Shown here: positions 26,998 through 36,216 of the stretch, one piece after another
How the letters are laid out: the number at the start of each line of letters is the position of its first letter
Position numbering within the stretch: position 1 is the first letter of the stretch
Source of the DNA: Blastococcus sp. TBT05-19
GTDB lineage: Bacteria; Actinomycetota; Actinomycetes; Mycobacteriales; Geodermatophilaceae
Direction: 5' to 3'
NCBI RefSeq assembly: GCF_003319095.1
Contig: NZ_QOHI01000001.1
Coordinates: 496,001-560,000, forward strand
Length of the DNA stretch: 64,000 nt
The notes under the pieces: generated by a model
The model's input: only the letters and a program-made list of their open reading frames with translations
The model's database searches: none
Told to the model about the DNA's origin: nothing
Program-made: the position numbers and the translations under genes

Positions 26998-27645
26998 CTG
27001 ACCGAGAGCACGACCCCCAGGGGCGCCGGCACCGCCGGCGCCCCTGCGGCGTCCCCGCCGCCCGAGGGGCCCTTCCTGGTCGTCGGGCTGGGGAACCCGG
27101 GGCCGGGGTACGCCGGCAACCGGCACAACGTCGGAGCGATGGTGCTCGAGGAGCTGGCCCGCCGGGCCGGCATCAGGCTCGCGCCCGGCAAGGGCGCCCG
27201 CGCGCGGGCCGTCTCGGGCGAGGGGCGGCTCGCGGGACGCCGGGTCGTGCTGGCCCAGCCGCTCACCTACATGAACGAGTCCGGCAGCCCGGTCCGCGGG
27301 CTGCTCGACTACCACAAGCTGCCGCCCGAGCAGCTGGTCGTCATCCACGACGAGCTCGACATCCCCTTCTCCGCCGTCCGGCTCAAGCGCGGCGGGGGCG
27401 AGGGCGGGCACAACGGCCTGCGCTCCATCAGCCGGTCCGCCGGCACCAAGGACTACCTGCGGGTGCGCGTCGGCATCGGGCGACCGCCCGGCCGGCAGGA
27501 CCCGGCGGACTTCGTCCTCAAGGACTTCTCCGGGACCGAGCGCAAGGAGCTGGACCTGCTGCTCGTCGAGGCGGCCGACGCCACCGAGCTCCTGCTGACC
27601 GACGGTCTCGAGGCCGCGCAGAACCAGGTGCACCCCCGCAGCTGA
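26998..27645 (+). CDS. pth: Peptidyl-tRNA hydrolase, apparent CTG start
   Basis: Releases peptide from prematurely dissociated peptidyl-tRNA; 215 residues if read from CTG 26998. The catalytic N-terminus is [19 protein letters not shown] (about residues 29-47), including the essential Asn and His. YMNESG, HDELD and GGHNGLRSI follow. The first in-frame ATG, at 27139, would delete the active site. No in-frame ATG, GTG or TTG precedes it after the rplY stop, so CTG 26998 (with GAGG eight bases upstream, overlapping the rplY stop) is the best start. The first about 23 residues are Pro/Ala-rich and unconserved. Confidence 0.9.
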   Translation: MTESTTPRGAGTAGAPAASPPPEGPFLVVGLGNPGPGYAGNRHNVGAMVLEELARRAGIRLAPGKGARARAVSGEGRLAGRRVVLAQPLTYMNESGSPVRGLLDYHKLPPEQLVVIHDELDIPFSAVRLKRGGGEGGHNGLRSISRSAGTKDYLRVRVGIGRPPGRQDPADFVLKDFSGTERKELDLLLVEAADATELLLTDGLEAAQNQVHPRS

Positions 27646-27676
27646 CTGCCCCCGCACGGTCCGATCGGGTGAACCC

Positions 27677-27716
27677 GTGACGCTCCGTGTTGACGCTCGC
27701 CCTGACTCTCTGTGAG
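27677..27716 (+). promoter_or_regulatory. Two BldD-like boxes upstream of the phosphoglycosyltransferase gene
   Basis: CTGACTCTCTGTGAG (27702-27716) differs from the Streptomyces BldD consensus (nTnACnCWGnGTnAn) at one defined position. GTGACGCTCCGTGTT (27677-27691) differs at two. Both lie more than 100 bases upstream of the first gene of the polysaccharide locus. Confidence 0.4.
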
Positions 27717-27796
27717 TGTGGCCGCTGATCAGCACGACTGCGCGGCACGAAGTGGCTGCTCAGAGCCCTGGGACTCCAGTCCGGGTGTTCGAGTAG

Positions 27797-27812
27797 TTAC
27801 GCTGCGTAATAT
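27797..27812 (+). promoter_or_regulatory. Candidate -10 (TAATAT) with TTACGC-T-GCGTAA palindrome
   Basis: TAATAT at 27807-27812 is one of the most AT-rich hexamers in the window and overlaps the perfect palindrome TTACGCTGCGTAA (27797-27809). It lies 18 bases before the ATG of the locus's first gene. A good -35 is not visible, so an activator or alternative sigma factor may be needed. Confidence 0.4.
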
Positions 27813-27830
27813 CGTTCGGGGGGACGCGCA

Positions 27831-29336
27831 ATGCTTCTGGACCGCCAGCAGGCGAGTACGGGGGCGGTGATCCTGCCGGGGGCACCCGGTGGATCGACCG
27901 CTCCGTCGCTGCCACGGCCACGCCCCCTCGTCCGGCGCTCGGCCCCCGCGTGGGTGCGGTCCTACACCGTCGCGCTGGCCGGGGCGGAGACGCTGATGGC
28001 CGCCGCGGCAGGCGCCGCCGTGCTGCTGGGCCAGGACGCTCCCGTCGGCCCGCGCACCGTGCTGCTGTGGGCCGCGCTCGCGCTCGTGGTGGCCTGGCCG
28101 GTCCTCCTCGGCTCCACCGGCGCCTACGCGGAGCGGGTGTACGGCACCGGGAGCGACGAGTACCGCCGCGTCGCCCGCGCCGGCTTCCTGCTGCTGGCGC
28201 TCGCCAGCTTCCTGTCCTACGCCGCCGCGCTCGACCTCAGCCGCGCGCTGGTCGTCGTGGCCATCCCGCTGCTCACCGGCGCGACGCTGCTGGGCCGGTA
28301 CGTGGCCCGCACCCGGCTGCGCAGGCTGCGCGCCCAGGGGCAGTGCACCAAGAAGGTCGTCGTCGTCGGCCGAGGTGGCGCGGTGCTGGAGCTCGTCGGC
28401 CGGCTGCAGCGCGAGCAGTACGCCGGGCTGGACGTGGTCGCGGCGGCCGTCACCCCTGCCGACCGGGTGCGGGTCGCCGAGCGGGCCGGCGTGCCCGTCG
28501 GCGGCCTCGACGACGTGCTGCTGCTCGCCGACCTGCACGACGCGGACACCATCGCCGTCACCTCGGCCAGCGAGACCGCCGCGCAGTACCTCCGCCAGCT
28601 GTCCTGGCAGCTCGAGGGCACCGGCATCGAGCTGCTCGTGGCCCCCGGCCTCATCGAGGTGGCCGGCCCCCGGCTGCACATCCGCCCCTTCGAGGGCCTG
28701 CCGCTGCTGTCCGTCGAGCAGCCGTGCTTCGAGGGCTGGCGGCGGGTCGTCAAGGGCGGCTTCGACCGCGCGGCGGCCGCGCTGGCGCTGCTCGTGCTGG
28801 CCCCGGTGCTCCTGACCGTCGCCGCGGCGGTCCGGCTGAGCAGCCCTGGCCCCGTGCTCTACCGCCAGGAGCGGGTGGGGCTGGGCGGGCGCACGTTCAC
28901 CATGCTCAAGTTCCGCAGCATGGTCGTCGACGCCGAACGGCAGCTCGACTCCCTGCGCGGGGACAACATCTCCGACGGCCTGCTCTTCAAGCTGCGGGCC
29001 GACCCCCGGGTCACCCCCGTCGGCCGGCTGCTCCGGCGGCTGTCCCTGGACGAGCTGCCCCAGCTGCTCAACGTCCTCGGCGGCTCCATGTCGCTGGTGG
29101 GCCCTCGTCCGCCGCTGCCCGCCGAGGTCGCGCGCTACGACACGTCGGTCAGCCGGCGCCTGCTGGTGAAGCCGGGACTGACCGGCCTGTGGCAGATCTC
29201 GGGACGCAGCGACCTCTCGTGGGAGGAGTCCGTCCGGCTCGACCTGCGCTACGTGGAGAACTGGTCGCTGGCGCTGGACGTGCTCATCCTCTGGAAGACC
29301 GGCCGGGCCGTGCTCTCCAGCTCCGGGGCGTACTGA
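27831..29336 (+). CDS. Exopolysaccharide polyprenyl glycosylphosphotransferase (WcaJ/CpsE type)
   Basis: Transfers a hexose-1-phosphate from a UDP-sugar to undecaprenyl/decaprenyl phosphate, starting the repeat unit of an exopolysaccharide. 501 residues. Four N-terminal membrane helices (about 42-155) are followed by a Rossmann-like domain (KKVVVVGRGG, near 177) and a fifth hydrophobic segment near 310-335. The C-terminal catalytic domain has KFRSM, DELPQLLNVLGGSMSLVGPR and PGLTGLWQISGRSD. It is the first gene of the 21-kb locus, after a 185-bp region containing BldD-like boxes and an AT-rich -10. Confidence 0.94.
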   Translation: MLLDRQQASTGAVILPGAPGGSTAPSLPRPRPLVRRSAPAWVRSYTVALAGAETLMAAAAGAAVLLGQDAPVGPRTVLLWAALALVVAWPVLLGSTGAYAERVYGTGSDEYRRVARAGFLLLALASFLSYAAALDLSRALVVVAIPLLTGATLLGRYVARTRLRRLRAQGQCTKKVVVVGRGGAVLELVGRLQREQYAGLDVVAAAVTPADRVRVAERAGVPVGGLDDVLLLADLHDADTIAVTSASETAAQYLRQLSWQLEGTGIELLVAPGLIEVAGPRLHIRPFEGLPLLSVEQPCFEGWRRVVKGGFDRAAAALALLVLAPVLLTVAAAVRLSSPGPVLYRQERVGLGGRTFTMLKFRSMVVDAERQLDSLRGDNISDGLLFKLRADPRVTPVGRLLRRLSLDELPQLLNVLGGSMSLVGPRPPLPAEVARYDTSVSRRLLVKPGLTGLWQISGRSDLSWEESVRLDLRYVENWSLALDVLILWKTGRAVLSSSGAY

Positions 29337-29450
29337 CCTCCCCCTCCCGGGCGTCACTCGCAGGGGTCACGCGGCCCCGCGGAACGGTCCCCGCAGCCCA
29401 TCTGATGGGTGAAGCTCCTGGTCAGACGGCGTTGCGCCGGCACCTCCCAG

Positions 29451-29477
29451 GTGTCCGGGACGTGCGCTCCCGGACAC
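29451..29477 (+). other. Stem-loop just upstream of the glycosyltransferase start
   Basis: GTGTCCGGGA pairs perfectly with TCCCGGACAC across a 7-nt loop. The hairpin ends five bases before the GGAGGGG ribosome-binding site of the gene at 29491. It could influence its translation or protect a processed end. Confidence 0.5.
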
Positions 29478-29490
29478 GGATGGAGGGGTC

Positions 29491-30732
29491 ATGCGGATCG
29501 CCATGGTCGGCACGCGCGGAGTACCCGCTCGGTACGGCGGCTTCGAGACCGCCGTCGAGGAGGTGGGCCGGCGGCTCGCCGACCGGGGCCACCGGGTGAC
29601 CGTGTACTGCCGCACGGCTCCGGGCCAGGAGCGCCCCGCGCGGCACCTGGGCATGGACCTCGTCCACCTCCCCGCCGCGCGCAAGCGCTCGCTGGAGACG
29701 CTGAGCCACTCGGCGCTCTCGGTCGGGCACCTGCTGACCCACCGCGCCGATGCGGCCTTCGTCTTCAACGCCGCCAACTCCCCGCTCCTGCCGGCCCTGC
29801 GGGCCGCGCGCATCCCGGTCGCGACGCACGTCGACGGCCTCGAGTGGAAGCGGGCCAAGTGGGGCCCGGTCGGCCAGCGCTACTACCGCGTGGCCGAGGC
29901 GCTGGCCGTGCGCTGGTCCGACGCGCTCATCGCCGACGCCCAGGGCATCGCCGACTACTACCGGTCGGAGTTCGGGGTGCCCACCACCCTGCTGACCTAC
30001 GGCGCGCCGGTGATCTCCCCGGGCACCGGCAAGCTCGCCGAGCTCGGCCTGACCCCGGGCGGCTACCACCTGGCCGTCGCCCGCTTCGAGCCGGAGAACC
30101 ACGTCGACGTCATCGTCGACGGCTACCGCCGCAGCGGCGCCACCAAGCCGCTCGTCGTCGTGGGCTCGGCGCCGTACTCCGACGCGTACACCGCCCGGGT
30201 GCACGGGCTGGCCGACGACCGCGTGCGCTTCCTCGGCGGCGTCTGGGACCAGGACCAGCTGGACCAGCTGTACGCGCACGCCTACACCTACCTGCACGGT
30301 CACTCGGTCGGTGGCACCAACCCCTCGCTCCTGCGCGCGATCGGTGCCGGCACCGCCGTCCTGGCCTACGACGTCGACTTCAACCGCGAGGTCATCGAGG
30401 ACTCGGGCCGGTTCTTCGGCAGCCCCGCCGACGTCGCGGCGCTCGTCGACGCCGCCGAGGCCGACCCGGAGCAGGTCCGCCGCTCCGGGGTGCGGGCCCG
30501 CGAGCTCGCGAAGGGCTACGACTGGGACGACGTCGCCGCCGGCTACGAGCAGCTGGCCCGTCGGCTGGCCGGCCGGCACGTGCCGAGCCGCCGTCCCTCG
30601 GGTCGCCGGTTCCCGGAACCGACCTATGCGCCGGCGCCGGTGCCGTTCCCGCGCCCGGCCCCGGAGGTCGGCGCCGCCCACCCCGTCGCCACGCGTCCCG
30701 ACGTGGTCCCGTTCCGGGGAGCGCAGCAGTGA
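29491..30732 (+). CDS. Glycosyltransferase, DUF1972/GT4 family
   Basis: Probable NDP-sugar-dependent GT-B glycosyltransferase of 413 residues extending the lipid-linked repeat unit in the cytoplasm. The N-terminal DUF1972 signature is MVGTRGVPARYGGFETAVEE, typical of rhamnosyltransferase-like enzymes, followed by THVDGLEWKRAKWG near residue 112. The C-terminal domain has VARFEPENH and GHSVGGTNPSLLRAIGAG, with Asn-Pro-Ser where many GT4 enzymes have the second Glu. The ATG has GGAGGGG six bases upstream. A Pro/Arg-rich tail of about 50 residues may be disordered. The next gene overlaps by four bases. Confidence 0.92.
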   Translation: MRIAMVGTRGVPARYGGFETAVEEVGRRLADRGHRVTVYCRTAPGQERPARHLGMDLVHLPAARKRSLETLSHSALSVGHLLTHRADAAFVFNAANSPLLPALRAARIPVATHVDGLEWKRAKWGPVGQRYYRVAEALAVRWSDALIADAQGIADYYRSEFGVPTTLLTYGAPVISPGTGKLAELGLTPGGYHLAVARFEPENHVDVIVDGYRRSGATKPLVVVGSAPYSDAYTARVHGLADDRVRFLGGVWDQDQLDQLYAHAYTYLHGHSVGGTNPSLLRAIGAGTAVLAYDVDFNREVIEDSGRFFGSPADVAALVDAAEADPEQVRRSGVRARELAKGYDWDDVAAGYEQLARRLAGRHVPSRRPSGRRFPEPTYAPAPVPFPRPAPEVGAAHPVATRPDVVPFRGAQQ

Positions 30733-31415
30733 GCCGCTGGAGTCGCAGGTCCGAGCAGGTCGACGCGGCGCGCACCGGGCACGAGCCGTCCGCGCCACGG
30801 CGCCGCCGGCAGATCGCCATCGGCGCGGCAGTGCTCGTGGCCCTGCTGGCGCTCGTGGCACTCCTGGTCACCCGCCCCGGCAACGGGGACGGCGCCGTCG
30901 CCGCCGCCGACGAGTCGGCGGCCGCGTCGACCTCGGGTGCGCCCGAGACCTCGATCGCACCCCCGCCACCGACCCCCACCCCCACGGGGCCCACCGAGGA
31001 CGTCGACGAGCCGCCGCCGTCCCTGCCGGAGGTCGCCATCGACGCCCCGGCCGCCGTGGGCAACGGGATCGTCGCCACCATCGCCTCGGTGGAGGCGATC
31101 GAGGGCACTGCCGTCGGCCCGGGGAACATCGCCGGTCCGGCACTCCGTCTGACGGTGCGCATCGAGAACGGCACGAGCGAGGCCGTGTCGCTCGACGGCG
31201 TCGCGGTCAACCTGTCCCACGGTGCCGACCGGACGCCGGCCTCGCCGCTGGACGACCCCTCGCGCCGGCCCTTCACCGGCATGGTCGACCCCGGTGCGTC
31301 GGGCGAGGGCGTCTACGTCTTCAGCGTGCCGACCGACGCCCGGGACCTGATCACCGTCGAGGTCGGTTACCAGGCCGGCGCGCCGCTACTCCTCTTCACC
31401 GGCCGGGCGGGCTGA
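30729..31415 (+). CDS. Membrane-anchored extracytoplasmic protein, DUF4352-like
   Basis: 228 residues. A basic N-terminus (about 34 residues) is followed by a single membrane helix at about 36-55, then a Ser/Ala/Pro/Thr-rich spacer (PPPPTPTPTGPTEDVDEPPP) and a folded beta-rich domain from about residue 100. That domain has ALRLTVRIENGTSEAVSLDGVAVNL and VDPGASGEGVYVFSVP, the pattern of DUF4352-type immunoglobulin-like domains. The GTG overlaps the preceding glycosyltransferase stop. Function unknown; it probably sits outside the membrane beside the export machinery. A strong terminator hairpin follows at once. Confidence 0.78.
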   Translation: MSRWSRRSEQVDAARTGHEPSAPRRRRQIAIGAAVLVALLALVALLVTRPGNGDGAVAAADESAAASTSGAPETSIAPPPPTPTPTGPTEDVDEPPPSLPEVAIDAPAAVGNGIVATIASVEAIEGTAVGPGNIAGPALRLTVRIENGTSEAVSLDGVAVNLSHGADRTPASPLDDPSRRPFTGMVDPGASGEGVYVFSVPTDARDLITVEVGYQAGAPLLLFTGRAG

Positions 31416-31432
31416 TCCCGCCGGATCGCTCG

Positions 31433-31478
31433 CGCACGACGACCCGCCACCGCTCCCGCGGTGGCGGGTCGTCGTGCG
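31433..31478 (+). terminator. Strong 21-bp hairpin terminator
   Basis: Perfect 21-bp arms (31433-31453 and 31458-31478) with a TCCC loop, 17 bases after the stop of the anchored-protein gene. It separates the glycosyltransferase operon from the giant secreted proteins. Confidence 0.8.
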
Positions 31479-31528
31479 TCCGGACCCGGGGCGGGCCGCC
31501 GCCGGCAGCCGCAGCGCTGATGCGGACG

Positions 31529-31543
31529 GTCACGCAGAGTGAG
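31529..31543 (+). promoter_or_regulatory. Perfect BldD-consensus box upstream of giant secreted protein 1
   Basis: GTCACGCAGAGTGAG fits every defined base of nTnACnCWGnGTnAn, the Streptomyces BldD box. It lies 150 bases upstream of the gene at 31693 and is repeated, with one mismatch, 96 bases further on. Confidence 0.55.
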
Positions 31544-31624
31544 CCGCTCTCACCAGCACGAGGGACATGACCCCTGCTCGTCACCGGATCGGGTGTCCCC
31601 TCACCCTTGTTCCAGGCCCCGATG

Positions 31625-31639
31625 GTCACGCAGAGTGTC
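31625..31639 (+). promoter_or_regulatory. Second BldD-like box upstream of giant secreted protein 1
   Basis: GTCACGCAGAGTGTC has one mismatch to the BldD consensus and shares 14 bases (GGTCACGCAGAGTG) with the box at 31529. The inverted repeat CCGTTCC-gag-GGAACGG follows at 31646-31662, before the ATG at 31693. Confidence 0.5.
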
Positions 31640-31692
31640 CAGCGTCCGTTCCGAGGGAACGGGCGCGTACTGGAACTTGAGCGGGGGCTCTC

Positions 31693-34600
31693 ATGCGGGA
31701 TGCAGGGACTGGTGCGCGCACGCGCGCCATGGCGGCGATGGTGGCCATGGTGCTCGCGGCCGGCAGCTGGGCGCTGACCGTCCCGACGGCGCGGGCGGAC
31801 TCCGCTCCGCAGCCCGCGACGGCCACCGACCCCGTGACGGTCTCGGCCGACGCGCTGCCCACCGTGCAGATCGACGGCGTGGCGTGGGCTCAGGTCGTCG
31901 TCGGGGACACCGTCTACGTCGCCGGCTCCTTCACCCGGGCCCGGCCCGCCGGGGCGCCGGCCGGCACCGCCGAGACCGTGCGGAACAACCTGCTGGCCTA
32001 CGACATCCGCACCGGCGCGCTCGTCACCTCCTTCGCGCCGAGCCTCAACGCCCAGGCGGTCAGCGTGGCGGCGTCGCCGGACGGCACAAGGATCTACGTC
32101 GGCGGTGACTTCACCGTCGCCGACGGGCAGCCCCGCAACCGGATCGCCGCCTACGACACGCGCACCGGCGCCCTGGTGGACAGTTTCCGGCCGACCGTCA
32201 ACGGTCAGGTCGCGGCCATCGCGGCCACCGGCACCACGGTCTACCTCGGTGGCAACCTCACCGCCGTCGGCGGGGTCAGCCGCACCCGGCTGGCCGCGGT
32301 CCGCGCGTCCGACGGCGGCCTGCTGCCCTGGGCCCCGGTGCCGGGGATCGGCCCCACCAGCGGCAACCGCAACCCGACCGACCCGAGCAAGCCGGGGAGC
32401 ACCGCGACCAGCAACGACGTCAAGGCCCTCGTGGTGACCGGTGGCGGCAGCCAGGTCGTGGTCGCCGGGCGCTTCGACACGATGAACGGCGTCAAGGCCA
32501 CGGGTGTCACGGCGCTCGACCCGACCACCGGCGCGACGCGGACCTTCGAGATCAACCGGCTCATCACGAACCAGGGCGTCAACTCCGCCGTCTGGAGCCT
32601 CTCCACCGACGGCGCCACCGTCTACGGGACCGGGTACGACTACTACGGGCCGGGCAACCTCGAGGGCTCCTTCGCCGTCGACGCCGCCAACGGCCGGGTG
32701 CGCTGGATCGCCGACTGCCGCGGTGACAGCTACTCGAGCTTCCCGGCCAACGGCGTGCTCTACATCGCGTCGCACGCGCACAGCTGCGTGAACATCGGCG
32801 GCTACCCGGAGCAGGACCCGAAGGTCGAGAAGCGCGCCACGGCGATGAGCGCCGCCGCGGCCGGCCGGGTCGGCCCGAGCACCCAGCGCAACCAGAACTT
32901 CACCGGGCAGCCGACGTCCGCGTTGCTCAACTGGTTCCCGCTCCTGTCCCAGGGGAGCGTCACCGGCCAGTACCAGGCGGGCTGGAGCGTCTCGGGCAAC
33001 GGGCAGTACGTCGTGTACGCCGGAGAGTTCCCGCGGGTGAACAGCAAGGCGCAGCAGGGCCTGGTCCGCTTCGCCGTCCCCTCGATCGCGCCGAACGCCG
33101 TCGGTCCGGAGGTCACCCCGGGGGTGGGCGTCACCGCGACCAGCGGGGGGCTGCGCGTGAGCTGGCAGGGCGCCACCGACCAGGACAACCGCGTGCTCAC
33201 CTACCGGGTGTACCGGGACAACGGTGCCCAGCCGGTGGCCACCTTCGCCCGGTCGTCGCTGTGGTGGCGGGTGGCACCCGTCGCGTGGACCGACCGCACG
33301 GCCGCCGCCGGAGCGCACACCTACCGGGTCACCGTGACCGACCCCTTCGGCAACGAGGCCGCCATCGGCACCGGGTCGGGCACCTCGTCCGGTCCCACGC
33401 CGGCCCGGGCCTACGCCTCGGCGGTGGCCACGGACGGGGCGACCGACCACTGGTCGCTCGGCGAGCGCTCCGGCACCGCCCGCTCCGACCTGACCGGCAT
33501 CGACGACCTCGTCGGCAGCGGCGACGTCCGCCACAACTGGTCCGGAGCGCTGCGCGGTGACGCGGACGGCTCCACGTGGTTCGACGGCGTCGGTGGCTTC
33601 CTCTCGACGCAGACCCCGCGCCGCGGACCGCACACCTTCTCGGTCGAGGCCTGGTTCGAGACCCGCAGCACCGCCGGCGGCCGGATCGTCGGCTTCGGCG
33701 ACCAGCGCACCGGGCTCAGCAACAACCACGACCGGATGATCTTCCTGGACCCGTCCGGCAGGCTGCACTTCGGTGTGTACCCCGGCTTCGGCGCCGAGCT
33801 CGTCACGCCGACCGCCTACAACGACGGGCAGTGGCACCACGTCGTGGCCACCCTGGGGACGACGGGGATGCAGCTGTTCGTCGACGGCCGACTGGTCGCC
33901 AGCCGGACCGACGTCGTCATGGCGCAGGACTACCTCACCGGTTACTGGCGGATCGGTGGCGACCGCACCTGGTCCGGGGCGCCCTACTTCAACGGCCTCA
34001 TCGACGAGGTCGCCGTCTACCCCACCATCCTCAGCGCCGAGCAGGTGGCCCGCCACCACGCGATCGGCACGACCGGGACGAGCACGAACCTCGCCCCGAC
34101 GGCGTCGTTCAGCTCCAGCGTGCAGGGGCTGACCGGGTCGTTCGACGGCCGGCTCTCCGCCGACCCCGACGGTGGTTCCCTCAGCCGGTACGCGTGGGAC
34201 TTCGGTGACGGGACCACCGCCACCGGGGCCACCGCGACCCGCACGTACGCGAGCGGCGGCACCTACACCGTCCGCCTGACCGTCACCGACGCTGCCGGTG
34301 CGACGGGCACCACCGAGCGGCAGGTCGCGGTGGTGGCTCCGGCCAACAAGCCGCCGACGGCGGCGTTCACCTCGACGTCGTCCGGCCTGAGCGCCGCGGT
34401 GGACGCCCGGAGCTCCACCGACACCGACGGCACGATCGCCTCCTACAGCTGGGCCTGGGGCGACTCGACGCCGAACGGTTCCGGCGCCACGGCGTCCCAC
34501 ACCTATGCGACCGCCGGGACCTACCAGGTGGCGCTGACGGTGACCGACGACGACGGCGCGGTCTCCACCGTGACCCGGGCGGTCGTGGTGACCGCCCCGG

Positions 34601-36216
34601 GCGCCACCCCGCCGGTGGCCAGCGACAGCTTCGCCCGGTCGGTGACCGGTGGGCTGGGTACCGCCGACCTCGGCGGCGCGTGGACGGCCGCGATCGGTGC
34701 CTCGCGCCAGTCGGTCAGCGGCGGTGCCGCGGTGCTGACCCTGCCCGCCGCCGGCAACGACACCGGCGCCTACCTCGGCTCGGTCAGCACCACGAGCGCC
34801 GATCTCCGGACGTCGTTCACGCTGACGTCCACCCCGACCGGGAACGGCACCTACGTGTACGTCATCGGCCGTCGGGTCGGCAGCGGGCAGGACTACACCG
34901 TGCGGTCGCGGGTGGCCGCGGACGGCCGGGTGTGGCTGGCGCTGTCCCGGACGACCGGCGGCGTCGAGTCCTTCCCCGGTGGCGAGGTGCTCGTGCCGGG
35001 CGTGACCTGGACGCCGGGGAAGACCCTGGAGCTCCGGGTGCAGGTCTCGGGCACCGGCACCACCACCGTCGACGGGTCCGTGTGGCTCTCCGGCCAGCCG
35101 GAGCCGACGGCGGCGCAGCTGACCCGGACGGACACGACCGCGGCGCTGCAGGGCCCCGGCGGCGTGGGCATCGGGGCCTACCGACCGGGCAACTCCACGG
35201 CAGCCACCTCCGTGCGCTTCGGGCCGCTGACGGTCACGGCGGTCGGCGCGTCCCAGCCGCCGGTCGAGGAGCCGCCCGCGGAGGATCCGCCCGTGGAGGA
35301 GCCGCCGGCCAACCAGGCGCCCGTCGCGGCGTTCACCGCGACCCCGGCGGACCTGGCCGTGGCGGTGGACGCCTCCACCTCGACCGACCCCGACGGCACC
35401 GTGTCCTCGTACGCCTGGAACTGGGGCGACGGCACGCCGGCGGGTACGGGGCCGACGGCGTCGCACACCTACGCGGCTGCGGGCACGTACACCGTGACCC
35501 TCACGGTGACCGACGACGACGGCGCGACCGCCACGACCACGCGTCCGGTGACGGTGGCGGCGGCGGGGGAGCCGCAGCCGCAGGTGCTCGCCGCGGACAC
35601 GTTCGAGCGGTCGAGCACCGGCGGCCTCGGCACGGCCGACACCGGTGGTGCGTGGACGACCCTCGTGGGGGCCGCGCGGCAGGCGGTCACCGGCGGCGCC
35701 GCGGTGCTGACGGTGGGGCCCGGCAACAACGCGGGCTCGCACCTGGCGTCGGTGTCGCAGACCGCGGTCGACGTCCGGACGACGGTGTCGTTCTCCCGCG
35801 TGCCGACCAACGGCACCGGGGCCTACGCCTTCGTGACCGGCCGGCGGGTGGGCACCGCGATGTACAACGCCCGCGTCCGGGTGCTTCCCGGCGGCGAGGT
35901 CGGGGTGTCCCTGGTGCGCGAGGTCGGCGGTGTGGAGACGACGCTGGGCTTCGTCACCCTGCCGGGGCTGACGTACACCGCCGACCTGCCGCTGCACGTG
36001 CACCTGCGGGTGGCCGGCACGGGCACGACGAACCTGGAGCTCACGGTCTGGCGGTCCGGGACGACCCGGCCGACCGCGCCGACGCTGGTGCGCACCGACA
36101 CCACGGCGGTGCTGCAGGCGGCGGGCTCGGTGGGTCTGGCGGCCTACCTGTCCGGCAGCTCCACCACTCCCGTCGCCGTCCGGTTCGACGACCTGCAGGT
36201 GACCGCCACCCAGTGA
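31693..36216 (+). CDS. Giant secreted multidomain protein 1 (propeller-FN3-LamG-PKD-X-PKD-X)
   Basis: 1,507 residues. A Sec signal peptide ends near residue 36 (TARA-DS). A beta-propeller-like region of delta-60/DUF5122-type repeats spans about 40-460 (YVGGDFTVADGQPRNRIAAY and similar). A fibronectin-III-like domain follows (about 475-560), then a LamG/concanavalin-like domain (about 572-795; NDGQWHHVVATLGTTGMQLF). Two PKD domains lie at about 798-966 and a third at 1205-1290. An unnamed about 200-residue domain beginning SVTGGLGTAD or similar occurs twice (976-1184, 1300-1507). There is no sortase motif or C-terminal anchor. It is a paralogue of the next gene. Probable extracellular matrix or adhesion protein; binding partner unknown. 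BldD-like boxes precede it. Confidence 0.85.
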   Translation: MRDAGTGARTRAMAAMVAMVLAAGSWALTVPTARADSAPQPATATDPVTVSADALPTVQIDGVAWAQVVVGDTVYVAGSFTRARPAGAPAGTAETVRNNLLAYDIRTGALVTSFAPSLNAQAVSVAASPDGTRIYVGGDFTVADGQPRNRIAAYDTRTGALVDSFRPTVNGQVAAIAATGTTVYLGGNLTAVGGVSRTRLAAVRASDGGLLPWAPVPGIGPTSGNRNPTDPSKPGSTATSNDVKALVVTGGGSQVVVAGRFDTMNGVKATGVTALDPTTGATRTFEINRLITNQGVNSAVWSLSTDGATVYGTGYDYYGPGNLEGSFAVDAANGRVRWIADCRGDSYSSFPANGVLYIASHAHSCVNIGGYPEQDPKVEKRATAMSAAAAGRVGPSTQRNQNFTGQPTSALLNWFPLLSQGSVTGQYQAGWSVSGNGQYVVYAGEFPRVNSKAQQGLVRFAVPSIAPNAVGPEVTPGVGVTATSGGLRVSWQGATDQDNRVLTYRVYRDNGAQPVATFARSSLWWRVAPVAWTDRTAAAGAHTYRVTVTDPFGNEAAIGTGSGTSSGPTPARAYASAVATDGATDHWSLGERSGTARSDLTGIDDLVGSGDVRHNWSGALRGDADGSTWFDGVGGFLSTQTPRRGPHTFSVEAWFETRSTAGGRIVGFGDQRTGLSNNHDRMIFLDPSGRLHFGVYPGFGAELVTPTAYNDGQWHHVVATLGTTGMQLFVDGRLVASRTDVVMAQDYLTGYWRIGGDRTWSGAPYFNGLIDEVAVYPTILSAEQVARHHAIGTTGTSTNLAPTASFSSSVQGLTGSFDGRLSADPDGGSLSRYAWDFGDGTTATGATATRTYASGGTYTVRLTVTDAAGATGTTERQVAVVAPANKPPTAAFTSTSSGLSAAVDARSSTDTDGTIASYSWAWGDSTPNGSGATASHTYATAGTYQVALTVTDDDGAVSTVTRAVVVTAPGATPPVASDSFARSVTGGLGTADLGGAWTAAIGASRQSVSGGAAVLTLPAAGNDTGAYLGSVSTTSADLRTSFTLTSTPTGNGTYVYVIGRRVGSGQDYTVRSRVAADGRVWLALSRTTGGVESFPGGEVLVPGVTWTPGKTLELRVQVSGTGTTTVDGSVWLSGQPEPTAAQLTRTDTTAALQGPGGVGIGAYRPGNSTAATSVRFGPLTVTAVGASQPPVEEPPAEDPPVEEPPANQAPVAAFTATPADLAVAVDASTSTDPDGTVSSYAWNWGDGTPAGTGPTASHTYAAAGTYTVTLTVTDDDGATATTTRPVTVAAAGEPQPQVLAADTFERSSTGGLGTADTGGAWTTLVGAARQAVTGGAAVLTVGPGNNAGSHLASVSQTAVDVRTTVSFSRVPTNGTGAYAFVTGRRVGTAMYNARVRVLPGGEVGVSLVREVGGVETTLGFVTLPGLTYTADLPLHVHLRVAGTGTTNLELTVWRSGTTRPTAPTLVRTDTTAVLQAAGSVGLAAYLSGSSTTPVAVRFDDLQVTATQ

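Noticed and set aside
27139-27645. ATG 27139 as the start of pth
   Set aside because: It would remove the GLGNPG strand and the catalytic Asn and His that define the enzyme.
31529-31543. CRP/GlxR site
   Set aside because: GlxR sites are TGTGA-N6-TCACA; here the half-sites are in the opposite order (TCAC-N5-GTGA), which fits BldD and not GlxR.
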